DNA from: Helicostylum pulchrum
Taxonomy: Eukaryota; Mucoromycota; Mucoromycetes; Mucorales; Mucoraceae
DNA: 64,000 nt
Direction of reading: 5' to 3'
Assembly: GCA_025677825.1 (NCBI GenBank)
Contig: JAIXMO010000011.1
Span: 655,001 to 719,000, forward strand
Shown: positions 1 through 12,435 of the stretch, one piece after another
Layout of the letters: every line of letters begins with the position of its first letter
How positions within the stretch are numbered: position 1 is the first letter of the stretch
The notes under the pieces: model-generated
The model's database searches: none
The model's input: only the letters and a program-made list of their open reading frames with translations
Told to the model about the DNA's origin: nothing
Made by a program: the position numbers and the translations under genes

Positions 1-1
1 T

Positions 2-352
2 CGTATGTTTGTAAAGAACGAAGATCAAAACTTGGGTATTTGGTTATACCCGTTCAATATTTTACCTATTCATGATCGTCGTATTCAACAAATTGATGTA
101 TGTGAGAATGATATGATTGGTAAACATTTTGGTGACTTTGGTGAAGCTGATGCTATTGGAGGTACCATGTATGATATGCTGGATAATTTACAAAACGGTA
201 GAAAAATGTGTGCAGGCTTTAAAACTTCGGTCTGTGGTATGTGTTATCCTTGTCACGGAAAGGGAAATCATTGGAAAGAATGGAATTTTGACTGTGATGA
301 TAAAAAAGGTGTATCATTACTTAACCAACCTCAATTAACTGTCATGGAATAA
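2..352 (+). CDS. 3' end of an unrecognised protein, truncated by the window edge
   Basis: This is an open frame from the window edge to a TAA, with no intron visible. The 116 residues are not low-complexity and use balanced codons, so it is probably the C-terminal exon of a gene that begins to the left. Visible features are the tract WLYPFNILPIHDRR and a cysteine cluster (CAGFKTSVCGMCYPCHGKG) around residues 70-86, which could form disulfides or bind a metal. The methionine at position 5 need not be the start, because the frame is open upstream. I do not recognise the family and propose no function. Confidence 0.55.
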   Translation, partial: RMFVKNEDQNLGIWLYPFNILPIHDRRIQQIDVCENDMIGKHFGDFGEADAIGGTMYDMLDNLQNGRKMCAGFKTSVCGMCYPCHGKGNHWKEWNFDCDDKKGVSLLNQPQLTVME

Positions 353-839
353 ATCAACTATAGAGCTTTTTACTTAATATCCCCCTCATCACCTTTCTCT
401 TTTTTTTAAAAAAAACTACATATTTTCTTTTTTTGTACATTTCCACACTTTCAAATAAACATATTTTTTTTTAATACGAGTAAGTAGTACGACTGCATTA
501 AAAGGTAACTGTTACCCAAATGAAATATTAGCCTTATAAACAAAAAAAATATTTAGAACAAGACGCTATTTATGCGCGTACACCGATTTTGTTACTTAGT
601 CGGGAACGGGAAGCCCAATGTTTATTATTCGACTTACACGTGTCGATCTTTTCATAGTAAACACACATTAGATTTTCTCATGATATATAAGAAATTTCCG
701 ATTATTTTAGTACAGGAATACAAGTGTAGTACAGTGGCCCCACTTTATGTGGGTTATAAACTTTTTATTTATTTTTTGTTTAAATGTTGTTGTTGTTGTT
801 GTTGTTTTGTTGTAATAAATAGGAATAAACATGTGAATT
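353..839. other. convergent intergenic region
   Basis: This lies between the 3' ends of the edge gene and the fumarate reductase gene. It holds T/A homopolymers and a GTT/TTG microsatellite (about 787-815). I see no coding exon; open frames here are AT-rich and unlike the neighbouring genes. Confidence 0.5.
787..815. repeat. TTG/GTT microsatellite
   Basis: About seven consecutive TTG triplets followed by a degenerate tail, just downstream of the fumarate reductase stop codon. Confidence 0.8.
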
Positions 840-2857
840 TTACTTTTTAAGTGTACCAATGATAGCATAAGGAGCGTACTTTGCAACAACATCAGGTTTA
901 TGCATCATGTTAAATTCCTCTGTGGCATCACGACCAGCATAAATGAGAATAGCCTTCTTTCCTCCGGGATGGTCAGGAAGGAAATCAGTAACATCTAAAA
1001 CTTCTCCGTTAACAACTACCCAACAATCATCGGGCTTGTTATGCTTTGCAACATCGGCTAAAGTGTATTCACCCATCTTCTTGGGTTCGTCAGCAGCTTT
1101 AACTTCTTCAGCAGCAGCAGCAGGTGCAGCTTGAATAGCAGCAGGTGCAGATGCACCGGAGGCACCACCATTAGGTAAAGCAATCTCTAAAATGATGTTG
1201 TTGTTAGGATTAACAACAATGTTAATACCAAGACCACCATTCAAGTGTTGACCAATAGCACCCAAACGTTGTTGAGCAACTTGAGTTTGGTTAACCAATT
1301 GACCAAACAAGTGTTTAGCGGCAGTTTCACCTGCAACACGGCCAAAGACAACACAACCCAAAAGGGAAGAACCACCAAGACGGTTAGCACCGTGAACACC
1401 GCCACACATTTCACCAGTAGCAAAGAGACCGGGAATAGGTACACCATTAGCACTCTTAATTTCAGCTTCAGGAGTAATCTCAACACCACCCTAAAAATAA
1501 ATAAAATAAAAATATTAGATTATCATATTATTTTCACACGAACACAAAAAAAAAAAATTACCATAGTATAATGAAGAACAGGTTGCATATGAGCGACATA
1601 GAAGTAATCAGTCATCTTGATAGGAACGTTATGGAAGAAACGCTTTCCCCAAGGATCCTTAACCTTTCCATCAGCAATCTTGTTATAAGTTTCAAAGGTT
1701 TGCTCAAGATGTTGAGGAGAGATACCCATTTCCTTAGCAAGAGCTTCACCGCTTTCGAAACGCTTCATAAGACCACGACCAGCATAATGACGACAATGCC
1801 ATTCAATTTCCTTGGAGGCAGCAGTGTTCAATACAAGACGAATAGGGAATTTGTTTTTGTTCATCATACCAGTGACATAATCACGATGACCCAATTCATC
1901 ACAGAAACGATCACCATCAGCGTTTAATAACAAACCGCCACAACCACGGAGTGCTTCAGCAGCCAAGAACTTGACCTTGGCATCAGGTTCGTTGGGATCA
2001 ACTAAACCAGTAGGGTGAACTTGAACCTTTTCAAGATCAATAGTGTTGGCACCAACAGCAGCTGCCATCTTGATACCATCACCGGTACAATGATCACCAT
2101 TGGTAGTAGATAAATTGTAAAGTTCAGGACGATGCTTCTGAAGAAGAGAGCTATCGGTGAAATCAGCAGCGTAACCACCAGTGGCTAAAATAACAGGGCC
2201 GTATTCCTTGAATATGGTGTTATCAGCACCTTTACCAACCATGATATATTCGACACCAATCACTTGACCACTAGCATCTTTAATCAAGCTTTCAACCTTG
2301 GCCTTCTTAATAATCTTGGCTCTGTTGGGTTGCTTTTCGGCTAATTCTTCAAGTCCTTCCATTAAGGCATAAGTAATGGTCATACCGGGGAATTGCTCTT
2401 TACCACGATGTGTACGAGGGAAAGAATGTCCACCTAAACGAGATACAAGTGATAAATCAAGTGTGAATTTATCTTGCAACCATTCAACAGCAGAACCGGA
2501 ACGACCTGTTAAGACTTTGATAAGGTCAGGACGGGCCAAGTCACGTGCAGATTTGAGCGTATCTTGATAAAATTGTTCAACAGAGTCCTTGATATCTAAA
2601 GCAACTTGAGTACGTGTTAAAGCACCATTAATACCAGAGGTAGCCTTTGTAGAGTTACCACTATATAACAAAAAGAGAAAATAGTTTTTAATATTTTTAA
2701 AATAATTTTAAGAGTGCTTTTTGCTTTTTTTTTACCCGAAGAAGGGGTTTTTATCAAGTAAGAGAACGTTTCCACCTTGTTCTACAACAGTGTGAGCAGC
2801 AGCAAGACCAGAGAGACCACCACCAACAACGATGATTTGATTATTAAGACCAGACAT
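840..2857 (-). CDS. soluble NADH-dependent fumarate reductase (Osm1/Frd1-like) with C-terminal cytochrome b5 domain
   Basis: Exons are 2857-2736, 2660-1562 and 1490-840 (minus strand), giving 623 residues with both introns GT-AG. The N-terminus carries the FAD dinucleotide-binding motif VVGGGLSG at about residues 10-17. GGNSTKATSGING, HPTG, GHRDYVTG and the flavoprotein end-motif ATGEMCGGVHGANRLGG follow, as in yeast Osm1/Frd1, which reduce fumarate to succinate and reoxidise FADH2/NADH. An Ala/Pro-rich linker joins a cytochrome b5 heme-binding domain (about residues 548-623) with the heme ligand motifs HPGG and MMHKPDV. No signal or mitochondrial peptide precedes the FAD motif, so a cytosolic location is inferred. 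The b5 fusion suggests the electron route may differ from yeast Osm1. The family call is secure; the electron donor is not. Confidence 0.93.
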
Positions 2858-3505
2858 AATATAAGAAAAAAAGCAAAAAAAAAAAAGATATAGTAAAAGA
2901 AAAAAAAAAGAAATGGATTGAAATTTAGCCCTTTTTATTCATGCACACAAACGGAGTGACGGCTTGAACACAAAGTGATGGGTTACAGTCAGGTGTTTCG
3001 CGGTTTCCCACTCCACTTTTTTCCTTCTTTCATTAATATTCTTTCATGTGCATCTCTCACACTTTTTTTTTTTTAAGTTTAAAAACAAATAAATTAAACA
3101 CGTAAAACAAGTAAAAATATTTGGCTTTGTCATCGTTTTTTTTATATATAAATGTTTACATTATACGCATATACAAAGAAAGAGAGTATTTTGTTTTTAT
3201 TAATATTTTAGAAAATGCATGGAAAAAAAAAGTGAGCGTGTTTTTTTTTACTTTAACGAAAAGCAACAGAAAAAGAGTGAGAGAGAGAAAGGGAATGTAC
3301 AAAGAAAAGGACCAAAAAACATTGTTACACGAAAGGATGGGAATGGTGGGTAAAATAAGAGAAAGTGGAATGGATTAGTTGTCAAGTGAGGGGGTATATT
3401 GGAAGTTACGGGTATAAAAAAATACATAGTGGCATAGAAAGGGAAAATGAGTGTAAGTGTGTGTGTGTGTTATATAAAAAGAATGTGTTTGTGTGCGTTG
3501 TTGGG
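2858..3505. other. intergenic region with poly-A/T runs and a GT repeat
   Basis: This is promoter side for the fumarate reductase gene and 3' flank of the kinesin gene. It contains poly-A/T runs and a short (GT)n tract near 3454-3471. No convincing exon is seen. Confidence 0.5.
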
Positions 3506-6500
3506 TTAGACTTTATCTATAGAATATAGCTTGTCGATATTCTTCATCCAATCAATCATATCCGATTTTGAGTTTGCTTGTAATATATATGCGTTATTAT
3601 TTGTGTAGAGTGAAAATACATTGTTGCGCTAATTACATATTAGTTTTAAAAAAAACCTATTATTAAAAAAAAAAAAAAAGAGACTTACTTTGATCATTTG
3701 TTCCAGGGCACGGTTATAATCAATTCTTACATTAGATACATTCATAATGCCTTGTTCTTCTGTCTCGGATTGACTAGTATAAATATAAATATATGGTCTA
3801 CAAAAAAAAGTTACTTTAGTCATCTTTTTTTTTAAAAAAGCGTGTATTATTTACCTCCGCAAAACGAACCATCGTTTGACCCATTTATCATCCAGGGCGT
3901 TTTCTTGGTAGGTCAAGTAACCGCGTTTTGTTACATTATCGCTATTTTAAAAAAAAAGTTAGCATCATATACCTTTTTTTTTTCGCACACGTATATCTTA
4001 CAATTCAGTAACCAATTTTACTTCAGACAGTAATTTAGATGCACACCAAGCATCTTTTTGTAATTGATCTAAATCTTGCATACCAGGTATAGGTGGATCC
4101 TGACTAAGAACAATCTAAAAAAAAACGTACGAGAAATTAAAATCAAGAGGCCATCAATGGATCAAGTTAAAAGACCGATACATACCTCTTTATCAGTACC
4201 CCATTTACTATTCCAGAGTGATAGCACCTTTCGGACCAAGTCGGCTTGTTGATCATCACTCGTAGCAATCGTTGTACCTGTCGTTTCTTTATCGTTCATG
4301 GACCCATGACTTGTTTGAGACCTGGCCGTATGTAACATTAGCGCTTGAGTCGTAGCCGTCACTTGCTCTTTACGCTGGATCCGATTTTGAATATGCCTAA
4401 AATCATTAATCAAAGAAACGCCACGCGGTCTCCAAGAGCCCAAAAACTCTTCTCCTACTACAAACTTGGACGCTGTATTCAGCCTCCATAACTGACTGAC
4501 GCGTCTTGTCATTGGCGGTCTCAAATGAATTAAAAACACACCGCTGTATTTATTCAAGTACTTGTTGGATCCTAGTAACTTGCGTAATCCAAAATTAGAA
4601 GCGTCCCGTCCTTGAATACGTACAGCGATATCCATACTACACTGTATAGGCTTGGAACATTTCTCCGTTTCAATTTCCCATTTGAGGTTGAGCAAGATGC
4701 GCGTACGAGTTTGAGTCAGTCTGTTCAAGAACAAGCAGTCGTGCTGTGACGAGTCCCAAGATCCTTGCGCGATCAAAATACTGGTACCGTCGTTCTTGTA
4801 CTGAACTTGTTGTTGAGACAGTAACCGAATCGTGATGTCTTCATGCGCCGGCGAGCTAATAATTCTTCCTTTGGTATCGAGTAACCGCACCTGACCAATG
4901 GTCGCTTTACTGATTCGGTTCCATAAGAACTGTCTACCGGAAGTGTGCGATAAAGTAATACAGATACGACGTTGAAGACCTTGTCTTAAACTAAAGGCGC
5001 CACGATCCAAGGGGGTCTGCGAGACCACTTGCACAGGCATATACTCACCGTTCGGCATCAACTCGCAAATCTGGATCCACGCAAGTACATCGTGTCTTTC
5101 CGCCGCCAACAACTCTTCCTCAGGTCTTCTTCCTGAATTGTTGTTTAGTTGTACAATACTTTTATAAAGCGGGTTATTCTCTGCCAACATGGTAGCCAGT
5201 TTGGGCTTTTCGCGCTGATCGTCCCATCGCTCGTACTGTGATAAGATACGGGTTTGAGCCACACCGTAAATCTCGAAGACAATCATTTTATGCAGCAAAA
5301 TGTCCTTGATGGACTCAGTGACAAGAATAGAAAGTGTTTGGCTGTAGTCTAACGCAATTGATTTACTTGTACCAAACCCACTGATGGGGTCAGTTGCAAA
5401 TAATTTTTCAGCAGATGCGCGAGGACCAATACCGCCAAAGGAAGATAACCTATACTGTACATGTACTTGAGTAAACTCGTTTTCGTTGAGACCAATCAGT
5501 TCCAGTAACCGAATTTCAAACAACAGCTGTTGTCCAACTTGTAAACAATCACCGTCTACACCTTCAACCTCTGCTGCAGATCCCGATCGAGCGATAGGGG
5601 ATATCAGCAATCGAAGTTTTCCTTTTACTTGACCAGTAATACGACACAAGATTTCGACACAGCTTTCATAGGCTTGATGTTGCCGCGTCAGGTTTCGAAC
5701 AGAGACAGCCGCGCTGCCGATAAACGAGTACTTGGGACACGGCACCTCATGGAACGGGTCTTCCCAATTAAAGTGTTTTCGGTACTGAGGCCTATCAATA
5801 AAGTTACGCAGGTTACGCATCTTGTGAAGTCTTCCTTTCAATTTCTCAAGCGACCAAACGTAAACTGACTGGTTTTTTTTATCAATGACGCGAATACCTA
5901 CGCAGGGCTTGGGGCTGCTGATCAAGTTGGTATCGCCAGCTCCGTCTTCATTATCGTCTTGTTCAAATTGCTGTAATCCAGACGTTTCTTCCCAGTTGGA
6001 TTTCAAGTGCGCAAAGGCATCTTCAATGATGGTGAATTGATAGATAACGTCTTTTTCCAACTCGCGTGAAATGATGTTGGCCTCTTTTAGTAAAACGGCG
6101 TTGGTTAGGACGGCTTCCGCCATGGTGACATGGTGGATGTGTTTCCAGCGCTGAAATACGTTTTTGAGTAGTTTGACTTGACGTGGTGAGTAAGTGGACA
6201 TCTCGGCCATGTTGGTGTTATCTGAAGCGTGCATGGAAGACATGCGGTGGATTTTTGCTTCATAGAAACTACGTTGCAAGTCGAGCTCCTTACGATGCTT
6301 TTCTTTGACGTCCTTGATTTTTTCTTGGATTTTTTCAGGGGCTACGATGGTTGTCTCTGTACAGATACTACCGTCATCTACCATGGTTGCTGCTGTAGAC
6401 AGTCTGTGCCCGTTGGCTGAAGAAGAAGAATCGTCATCGTCAAAATCTACTCGACTGTCAGTACGTGTTCGACGCGATTGTCGAATTCTACCGATATCGT

Positions 6501-8762
6501 CGTACAGCTTTTCAATTTCTTCGTCTTTCAGTCCGCTGAAATTGGTCTCTGAGGAATAATGGTTACGCATGGCTTCTAAGCGAGCATAGTTCCAGTCCAT
6601 AAGTTCAGAGGAGCCCAGTAAACTAGGGTCTAGGTTGGTTTCGTCTTCGGTGGTGGAGGTGGATCCATCGATAGGTAGGGGGGAACTGGTGAGTTGTCGT
6701 ATGGTATCGTTTCTTTCTCGGCGTACTTCTTCGGGGTGATTGAATCTAAAGATGTGATGGTGTCCAAGGATAATTCGGTACCCGTTTTTTAAACGACGAG
6801 GCTCGCTGATACGAATACCGTTGACCATGGTCATAGCATCTTTTTTAGCTGTAGCCGGGTGTAATGTAACCGCATTATCAGACCCGTGTTCAAACCAACA
6901 ATGTTCGTCTTGAATGTTGGATCCACTGAGTCGAATCTCGCACTGACTTTGACCCTCCTGTCTTCCAACTCGCGTTTTCCCATTTTTGATTTGATACATT
7001 AAACATTCAGACATGAGCGGATCTTCGTTTAAATTAACGATAAAGGGGATTTCTTTGGGCATGTAGATACCCATATTGCTTTTATCAATGGTGATACCTA
7101 AATCTTGTAGCGCCTTTTCTCTATGCAAGTGAATTTCTTCGGTTCGTTTTAATTTATCTTCCCAAGTTTCTTTTAGGTTGGCTAATAGTTTTTCGGAACT
7201 GGTAAGTTGGTCTACAATTTCTTGTTTAGTCATCTTCTTTTTGTTTCCTTGTGCGTCTTCAATGACGAGCACTTGGCTGGCGTTGGTAATAGCTGATCGT
7301 GTCGGCAGTGGTGTTCGACCACCGGCTGCCGCTGTCGCACCCGTATTATCATCTTGACGGTGCGCACTGGACGAAGATAATTCTTCTACCACCTCAGGAG
7401 CATGTACACGTAACCGATCTCGTAACGTATCCAATTCTTCTTTTAGTTCACGGATCATTTTAGCGTTGGGGTCTTCATTGACGACGGCCTTGTTGGTGAT
7501 CTTCTTTGCTTGATCCGCGTACCGTAATGTAGAAAGCGTTTCCTCATAATCGGCAGGTGAAATGGCAGCAATCATGGCTGTCTTGGAATTACCACCCAAT
7601 GAATCTTTCAGTAACCAAGTCAAGACAGAGTCACGGTAAGGGATAAACACCTCCTTCTTTTTACCGCCCTTTTTATTGGCGTCGGCAATAGATTGATCAG
7701 CAAGTCCTGAAATTACTTTACCGAGTGTTGTTAATGAGCGGTTAATGTTGGCACCTTCTTTTAATCGAGCACCTGTTGCACCTGTACTATTAGCACGTTC
7801 ACTACCAGCTAAATCGACCAAACTTTGATTATTATTTTTAGTTAGTTAGTTATTAATTTATATGTGTGTATACATGTGTATGTACCTAATACGGGCAACC
7901 TTTTCGGTTTCTGATTTTGTTGCTTCATCTGATCGAGTTTGAGTTAAGAATAAGGTGAATACAGCATGAGAACGAGACGAGGTTTCATTCATGTTTGTAG
8001 CGGCTACAGTACGAGCTTTGTTTCCTTCATCCATTAAATGGTTGATATCATCAAACGATCGAACAACAAGTCGAGAAAGATCTTCAACGTAGGGACCAAG
8101 GGATGGATGCTCACGGACCTTGAGGTTACCCTTGTTTTTAGGGTTTAATAAATCATGGACTTTTTCATTGTAGATCTCGATATAGGATACTTCGACACGA
8201 AAGTTTAAGGTTGGGTTGGTGTTGGATTCGATACGGTTGAATAGCTCCATACATGTTTTGGGTGTGATACCTCGATCTTCTCCGTAACCCATCATCGAAT
8301 AAGATTTACCAGAACCAGTTTGACCGTCTAATTTATGTAATTTTAAAATTAGTTTTTTTTTATGTACGTATATAGTGTATGTCTCTGTTTCTTACAGGCA
8401 AAGATACAACAGTTGTAACCGTCAAAAGCATGATTTAATAAATCTTCACCAAGGTCGTTATAAACTGTATTTTGATCGGCATAGGTGGGATCGGATTTAT
8501 CGGCAGACCAGTAAGATTTGTCAAAGGTGAAGGCTTTTATGTCTTCCGTATCTCGATTGCCTTTATAATCGGGTGGTTTAGAAATAATAGTTTGGTCTCC
8601 TTCCATTCGAATTAAACATGCTGCTCCACGCGCAAGTTCTATTTTTTAATATAAAAAAACAATTAGTTGTTACAGTTATATATTTTTGGTTTTTGTTGTT
8701 GTTATACCTCTTGAATTGAGAGGTCGACATCTCACTACTACTTTAATATTTCCTCCACTCAT
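3506..8762 (-). CDS. kinesin-3 motor (Unc-104/KIF1 family) with FHA and PH domains
   Basis: Exons (minus): 8762-8708, 8638-8396, 8327-7886, 7822-4186, 4114-4002, 3941-3855, 3797-3689, 3628-3506, giving 1602 residues, the usual size for KIF1A/Unc-104. The N-terminal motor begins [12 protein letters not shown]. The P-loop GQTGSGKS is split by intron 2 just upstream; switch I is NETSSRSH and switch II DLAGSE. Coiled-coil segments follow, then an FHA domain (KTRVGRQEG to DEHCWFEH, about residues 530-600) and the long KIF1-type central region. The last four exons encode a PH domain ([37 protein letters not shown]). Known role of the family: plus-end microtubule transport of membrane vesicles and endosomes, with the PH domain binding phosphoinositides. 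Only the 5' and 3' ends carry introns; the middle is one 3.6 kb exon. Confidence 0.96.
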
Positions 8763-9162
8763 TTATTTGAATTAAACGGATAAGTTGAGGTTTTTTTTTT
8801 TAAAGGGATGATGATGATGAGGAAAGTTGTCTTAATTCAGGTGAACTATGTTGAGCTATTTATATATTAAAAAAAAACAGGTACCAAAAAAAAAAAAAAA
8901 AAAAAAAAAGGCGATCTCTTCTTCTTCTTTTTTTGTTATTGCTTATTCCAAAAAGCTACTTTTATAAAAAGGGAGAAAAATACTACTATATACGTATACA
9001 AAAAAAAAAAAACGATATATAAAGTATATACAAAATAAAATAAAAAAAAAGTAAAGAAGGAAAGAAAAAAAAAAAAAAAAAGATAATTTGTTTTATGAAA
9101 AAAAAGGAGGGGTTGAAAAATGACTGAAAAGCTGTGTAACAAAGTGCTTCTTTTTTTTTTAA
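8763..9162. other. short intergenic region rich in homopolymers
   Basis: Holds an A-run of about 24 bases (8886-8909) and further A and T runs. It is the 5' flank of the kinesin gene and 3' flank of the acyltransferase gene. No exon is seen. Confidence 0.5.
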
Positions 9163-11463
9163 TTATTCGCTTTCAGAATCATCAGATGAGCTACCGCCCA
9201 AATTGAATAACTGTCGATCATCAAACCATTTTTGAATACTAAAAGCCGAAACATTCACTTGAGGTAAAATACTTCTCGTTTTGATTTGCTCTTTTAATTC
9301 CATCTTGTCAAATTTACTGATATCAAAGTCCTTGATTGCAGTAGACCCATTTTCATCTACAAACTTTGTGATGATATCCGACAGGTTTTCTCTCATTATA
9401 CGTAATTCTGCGGCACCGTCAGGGTTACTAAGCGACAGAAACAATGGTCGCAGTGACCGGTAAATATCAATCGAATTTTCAAGCACAAGACCACAAATGT
9501 ATTGGATAAATGGTAATACTGCCCATACGAGTAACGAAAGGCTAAATGCATAATTGTATTCGTGTTGCCATAAATACAAGAATAACAAGAAACTATAGAA
9601 ACCGTATAATGTAGGTATACCGACCATGGCAACTAATATTTTCCATGTTGCAAGTACATCACGTGCTGCAATTTTGACAGTGGAACCAGCTAATGCCTCT
9701 ATTTATAACATATGATGATTAGAGTGATACATATTTGTATAAATAAATATTCCTATGAAATTTACCTTCTTGCTTCTTTTGACTGATAAAAAGTGTTAAA
9801 ATGATTAATGGTGAATTAATCAAGACACTAAAAGAATATAAAATGTTAGATTACTATATATTTGTTTGTTTTTACATTTTTTATATACTAACGATGGAAA
9901 ACCAAATATTGCTAAAAAGACGAGTTTTAAAATGCGGGAAAGTAGAATGGGAGCTGCAGAATACATTGTTGTTTGAGTTCTAGCCACTTGGTGATCTCGC
10001 AGGCCAAAATATTTCAATGTGTTGTTGTACGCTTTAATGCGCTGGGCTAAATCAACTAATCTTTCGTCTTTTTCAAAGTACTTATATCCTAATAAGAATC
10101 TTCGGTTTAATTCTACCACCTGATCGATTCTTAACTTGTGTTCTGATGCAGGCTTGTATAAACGACGTGCAGTGGCAATGATCTAATGAGTTTTTTTTTT
10201 TAGTTTACTTACTTAACAAAAACCCTTTTATAAACGTACCATAAGGACATCATAACTAGGTGCATTTATTGTTACACTCTTTAACCCATCATATCCATAA
10301 TCTAACAAGCTGGAAATTGCCTCGCGTTTTTCTAATCCGCCTTTAGCGTATTTTTCTACTAATTCAGGTTCAATTGTAATAGGAACTCCATACGATACTA
10401 CTGCACGAGATCTGAAACGATGAGGGTGGAAATAATTGAGACCTAATAAATACTATTTTTTTTAATTATACATTTCTCGTATACTTGTTTGTAATTTTAG
10501 CTTTTACCAACTGGAACAATCTTGACATTTAAATTCCTGTTTTGTGCCATTGCACTTAACGCCATAATTGCAAACCCAGCTATATAAAAAAGAAATTAAA
10601 AAAAAAGTTTACTATAGTTTTATATATGTATACATTACCCTTCAAAGGAAGCATTTCGGATCTATCATGACTACCACCTTCAGGAAAGATGACAAGAGAT
10701 TCACCCTTATCTAAACGCTCGTGTACTTTCTCATACAATACACTTTGATCAATATGAGGAATAATTTTGTATGCAGCGCCATTCGAAATCATTTCAATTG
10801 CCTCAGAACTTAAATCTGATTTCAATTCCAATTCTGTATCAGATAACACTTTAACCACTTCAAATTGTAATGTCTTGCTTAAAACAATTAAATCTCGGGG
10901 TCCTACTCGTTGTTTAAACTCGGTGTCTACTCCACAAAGAATCTTGTTATCTCTACATGATAGAAGTTTTCCTGATCCCTTTGTTGCAAGGTCTTGAGGT
11001 CGAATAACGGGAACTATACAGCAGAAATATGTTAGCACTGTTCTGGGTGGTAAAAAAAAAAAGAGAAAGAGAGACTTACTAGCATTTAATGCACGAGCTG
11101 CTTCACCAATAACTTTACGCTTGAAAGAAGATTGTGCCATTAAAGGAGAAAAACGACGAGGGTTAGAAATGATTACCATTCCCGGATCAACAAATCTAGA
11201 AATAACATTCAATACAAAAAAGAAGAAACTACTATCTAAACTCTGTATAACTTACTGGTTGGCATGAGGAGCAACAATAAAGATACAAGGATCGTCCTTG
11301 GGTATATTATGTGTACCGCTACGAAAAAAAAAAAAAAAAGTTGTCAATACATATATCGCTTTATAACAATGACATTTGTTTACCTCACTTTGATTTCTCG
11401 AAAAAATATATCGGCTACTAGTTTAAATCCTAGTTTTACACCATCATAAGCGTCAAAAGGCAT
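9163..11463 (-). CDS. glycerol-3-phosphate/DHAP acyltransferase (Sct1/Gpt2-like)
   Basis: Nine exons (minus): 11463-11394, 11318-11256, 11195-11080, 11013-10639, 10579-10508, 10442-10240, 10192-9893, 9827-9766, 9698-9163, giving 598 residues. Acyltransferase blocks are visible: PHANQFVDP (about residue 41), FPEGGSHDR (about 193) and VPVGLNYFHPHRFRSR, all typical of the fungal Sct1/Gpt2 enzymes that acylate sn-1 of glycerol-3-phosphate or dihydroxyacetone phosphate at the ER and lipid droplets. C-terminal hydrophobic stretches (FPSVLINSPLIILTLF and YGFYSFLLFLYLW) are probable membrane anchors. The tail is acidic and serine-rich (GGSSSDDSESE), like the phosphorylated tails of yeast Sct1/Gpt2. 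Intron 7 needs a GTTAGT donor to stay in frame; the nearer GTATAT donor leads to a stop. Confidence 0.93.
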
Positions 11464-12435
11464 TGTTTTAAAAATAAATAAAAATAAAGGTAAAGAAACG
11501 TCAAAAAATAAAAATGAAGGTAAAATATTTATACTGTACTGTTTTTCACATGGAAAAGGTATGAGATTAAAATTGTATTACACATGTGTACGAAACGCAC
11601 TCCTTTCTTATAAATAGAATACAGTACGTGTAACGATATTGTCATTATCAAATAATAATGTTGCACCCCTTTATATATTGCACCCCTTTATATATTGCAG
11701 TCCAGAAAAAATACAAAATAATCATAAGCTAAAATATTACGTCTTGCAATTATCGACTATATATAGCAATCCAACATTGTTCTCGTACGAGATAAAGCAC
11801 CTGCTATAATAAAAAAGAAGACGCTTTACGAGCTTTTTCATAATCCTCGTATGTTTCTTTGCACTGATGTAAAAAAAAACTTTTTGATGAAACGCGGTTA
11901 ACTCTAAGTAATACTTGCTTTTTATGACCAATTACATACTAGCAGAAAAATGACGTTAATAGCATCCATTCTATTGGTGATGCGTACAAAAGTAGATAGA
12001 CCGCATCAAGGATTTCCCCCTTTATTTTCTTGCGGCGTCATTTTGGCGGAAAGAGTGTATTACCACCTTTAAGAAAAAAGTATTGCACATAGAGCTCTTT
12101 AATCTCATGATGAACTGCAATTGAGACATTACGTTACACGTACGTTATTTCTATTTATACGTATAAAAAAAGTACGGCTTTATTATGACTGCACAAAGAT
12201 AAATTTTGTTGTTTATCCTCTCTATTTTAATGATTCATTGTATAATAGTTAACAAACCAAGTACTCTTTTATTTATTTTTTAGCGTTTACCATTTTTGTG
12301 GTCATGTTGTTTGTAAATGTACCCCGATCAATTCTTTGTCCCCTCGACTTTTTATAAATAAAATAAAATAAAAGTCAATGCGTTTCTTTCTTTGTTTCTA
12401 AATACACCAACCAAGAATTTCCTTATTTATTTTCA
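11464..12435. other. divergent intergenic region with a small tandem repeat
   Basis: Separates the starts of the acyltransferase gene (minus) and the orphan gene (plus), so promoters for both must lie here. I see no exon. A 17-bp tandem duplication is annotated separately. Confidence 0.5.
11661..11699. repeat. 17-bp tandem repeat, about 2.3 copies
   Basis: The unit TTGCACCCCTTTATATA occurs twice back to back, with a third partial copy, about 200 bp upstream of the acyltransferase start. The C-rich core plus TATA-like tail could be a duplicated promoter element, but that is inference. Confidence 0.75.

Noticed and set aside
572..850. 92-codon open frame downstream of the edge gene
   Set aside because: It runs through the TTG microsatellite and ends in the 3' flank of the fumarate reductase gene; composition is unlike a protein.
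3121..3378. 85-codon Lys/Arg-rich frame between fumarate reductase and kinesin
   Set aside because: Built from poly-A and GAGA-like runs; no conserved pattern and no leader.
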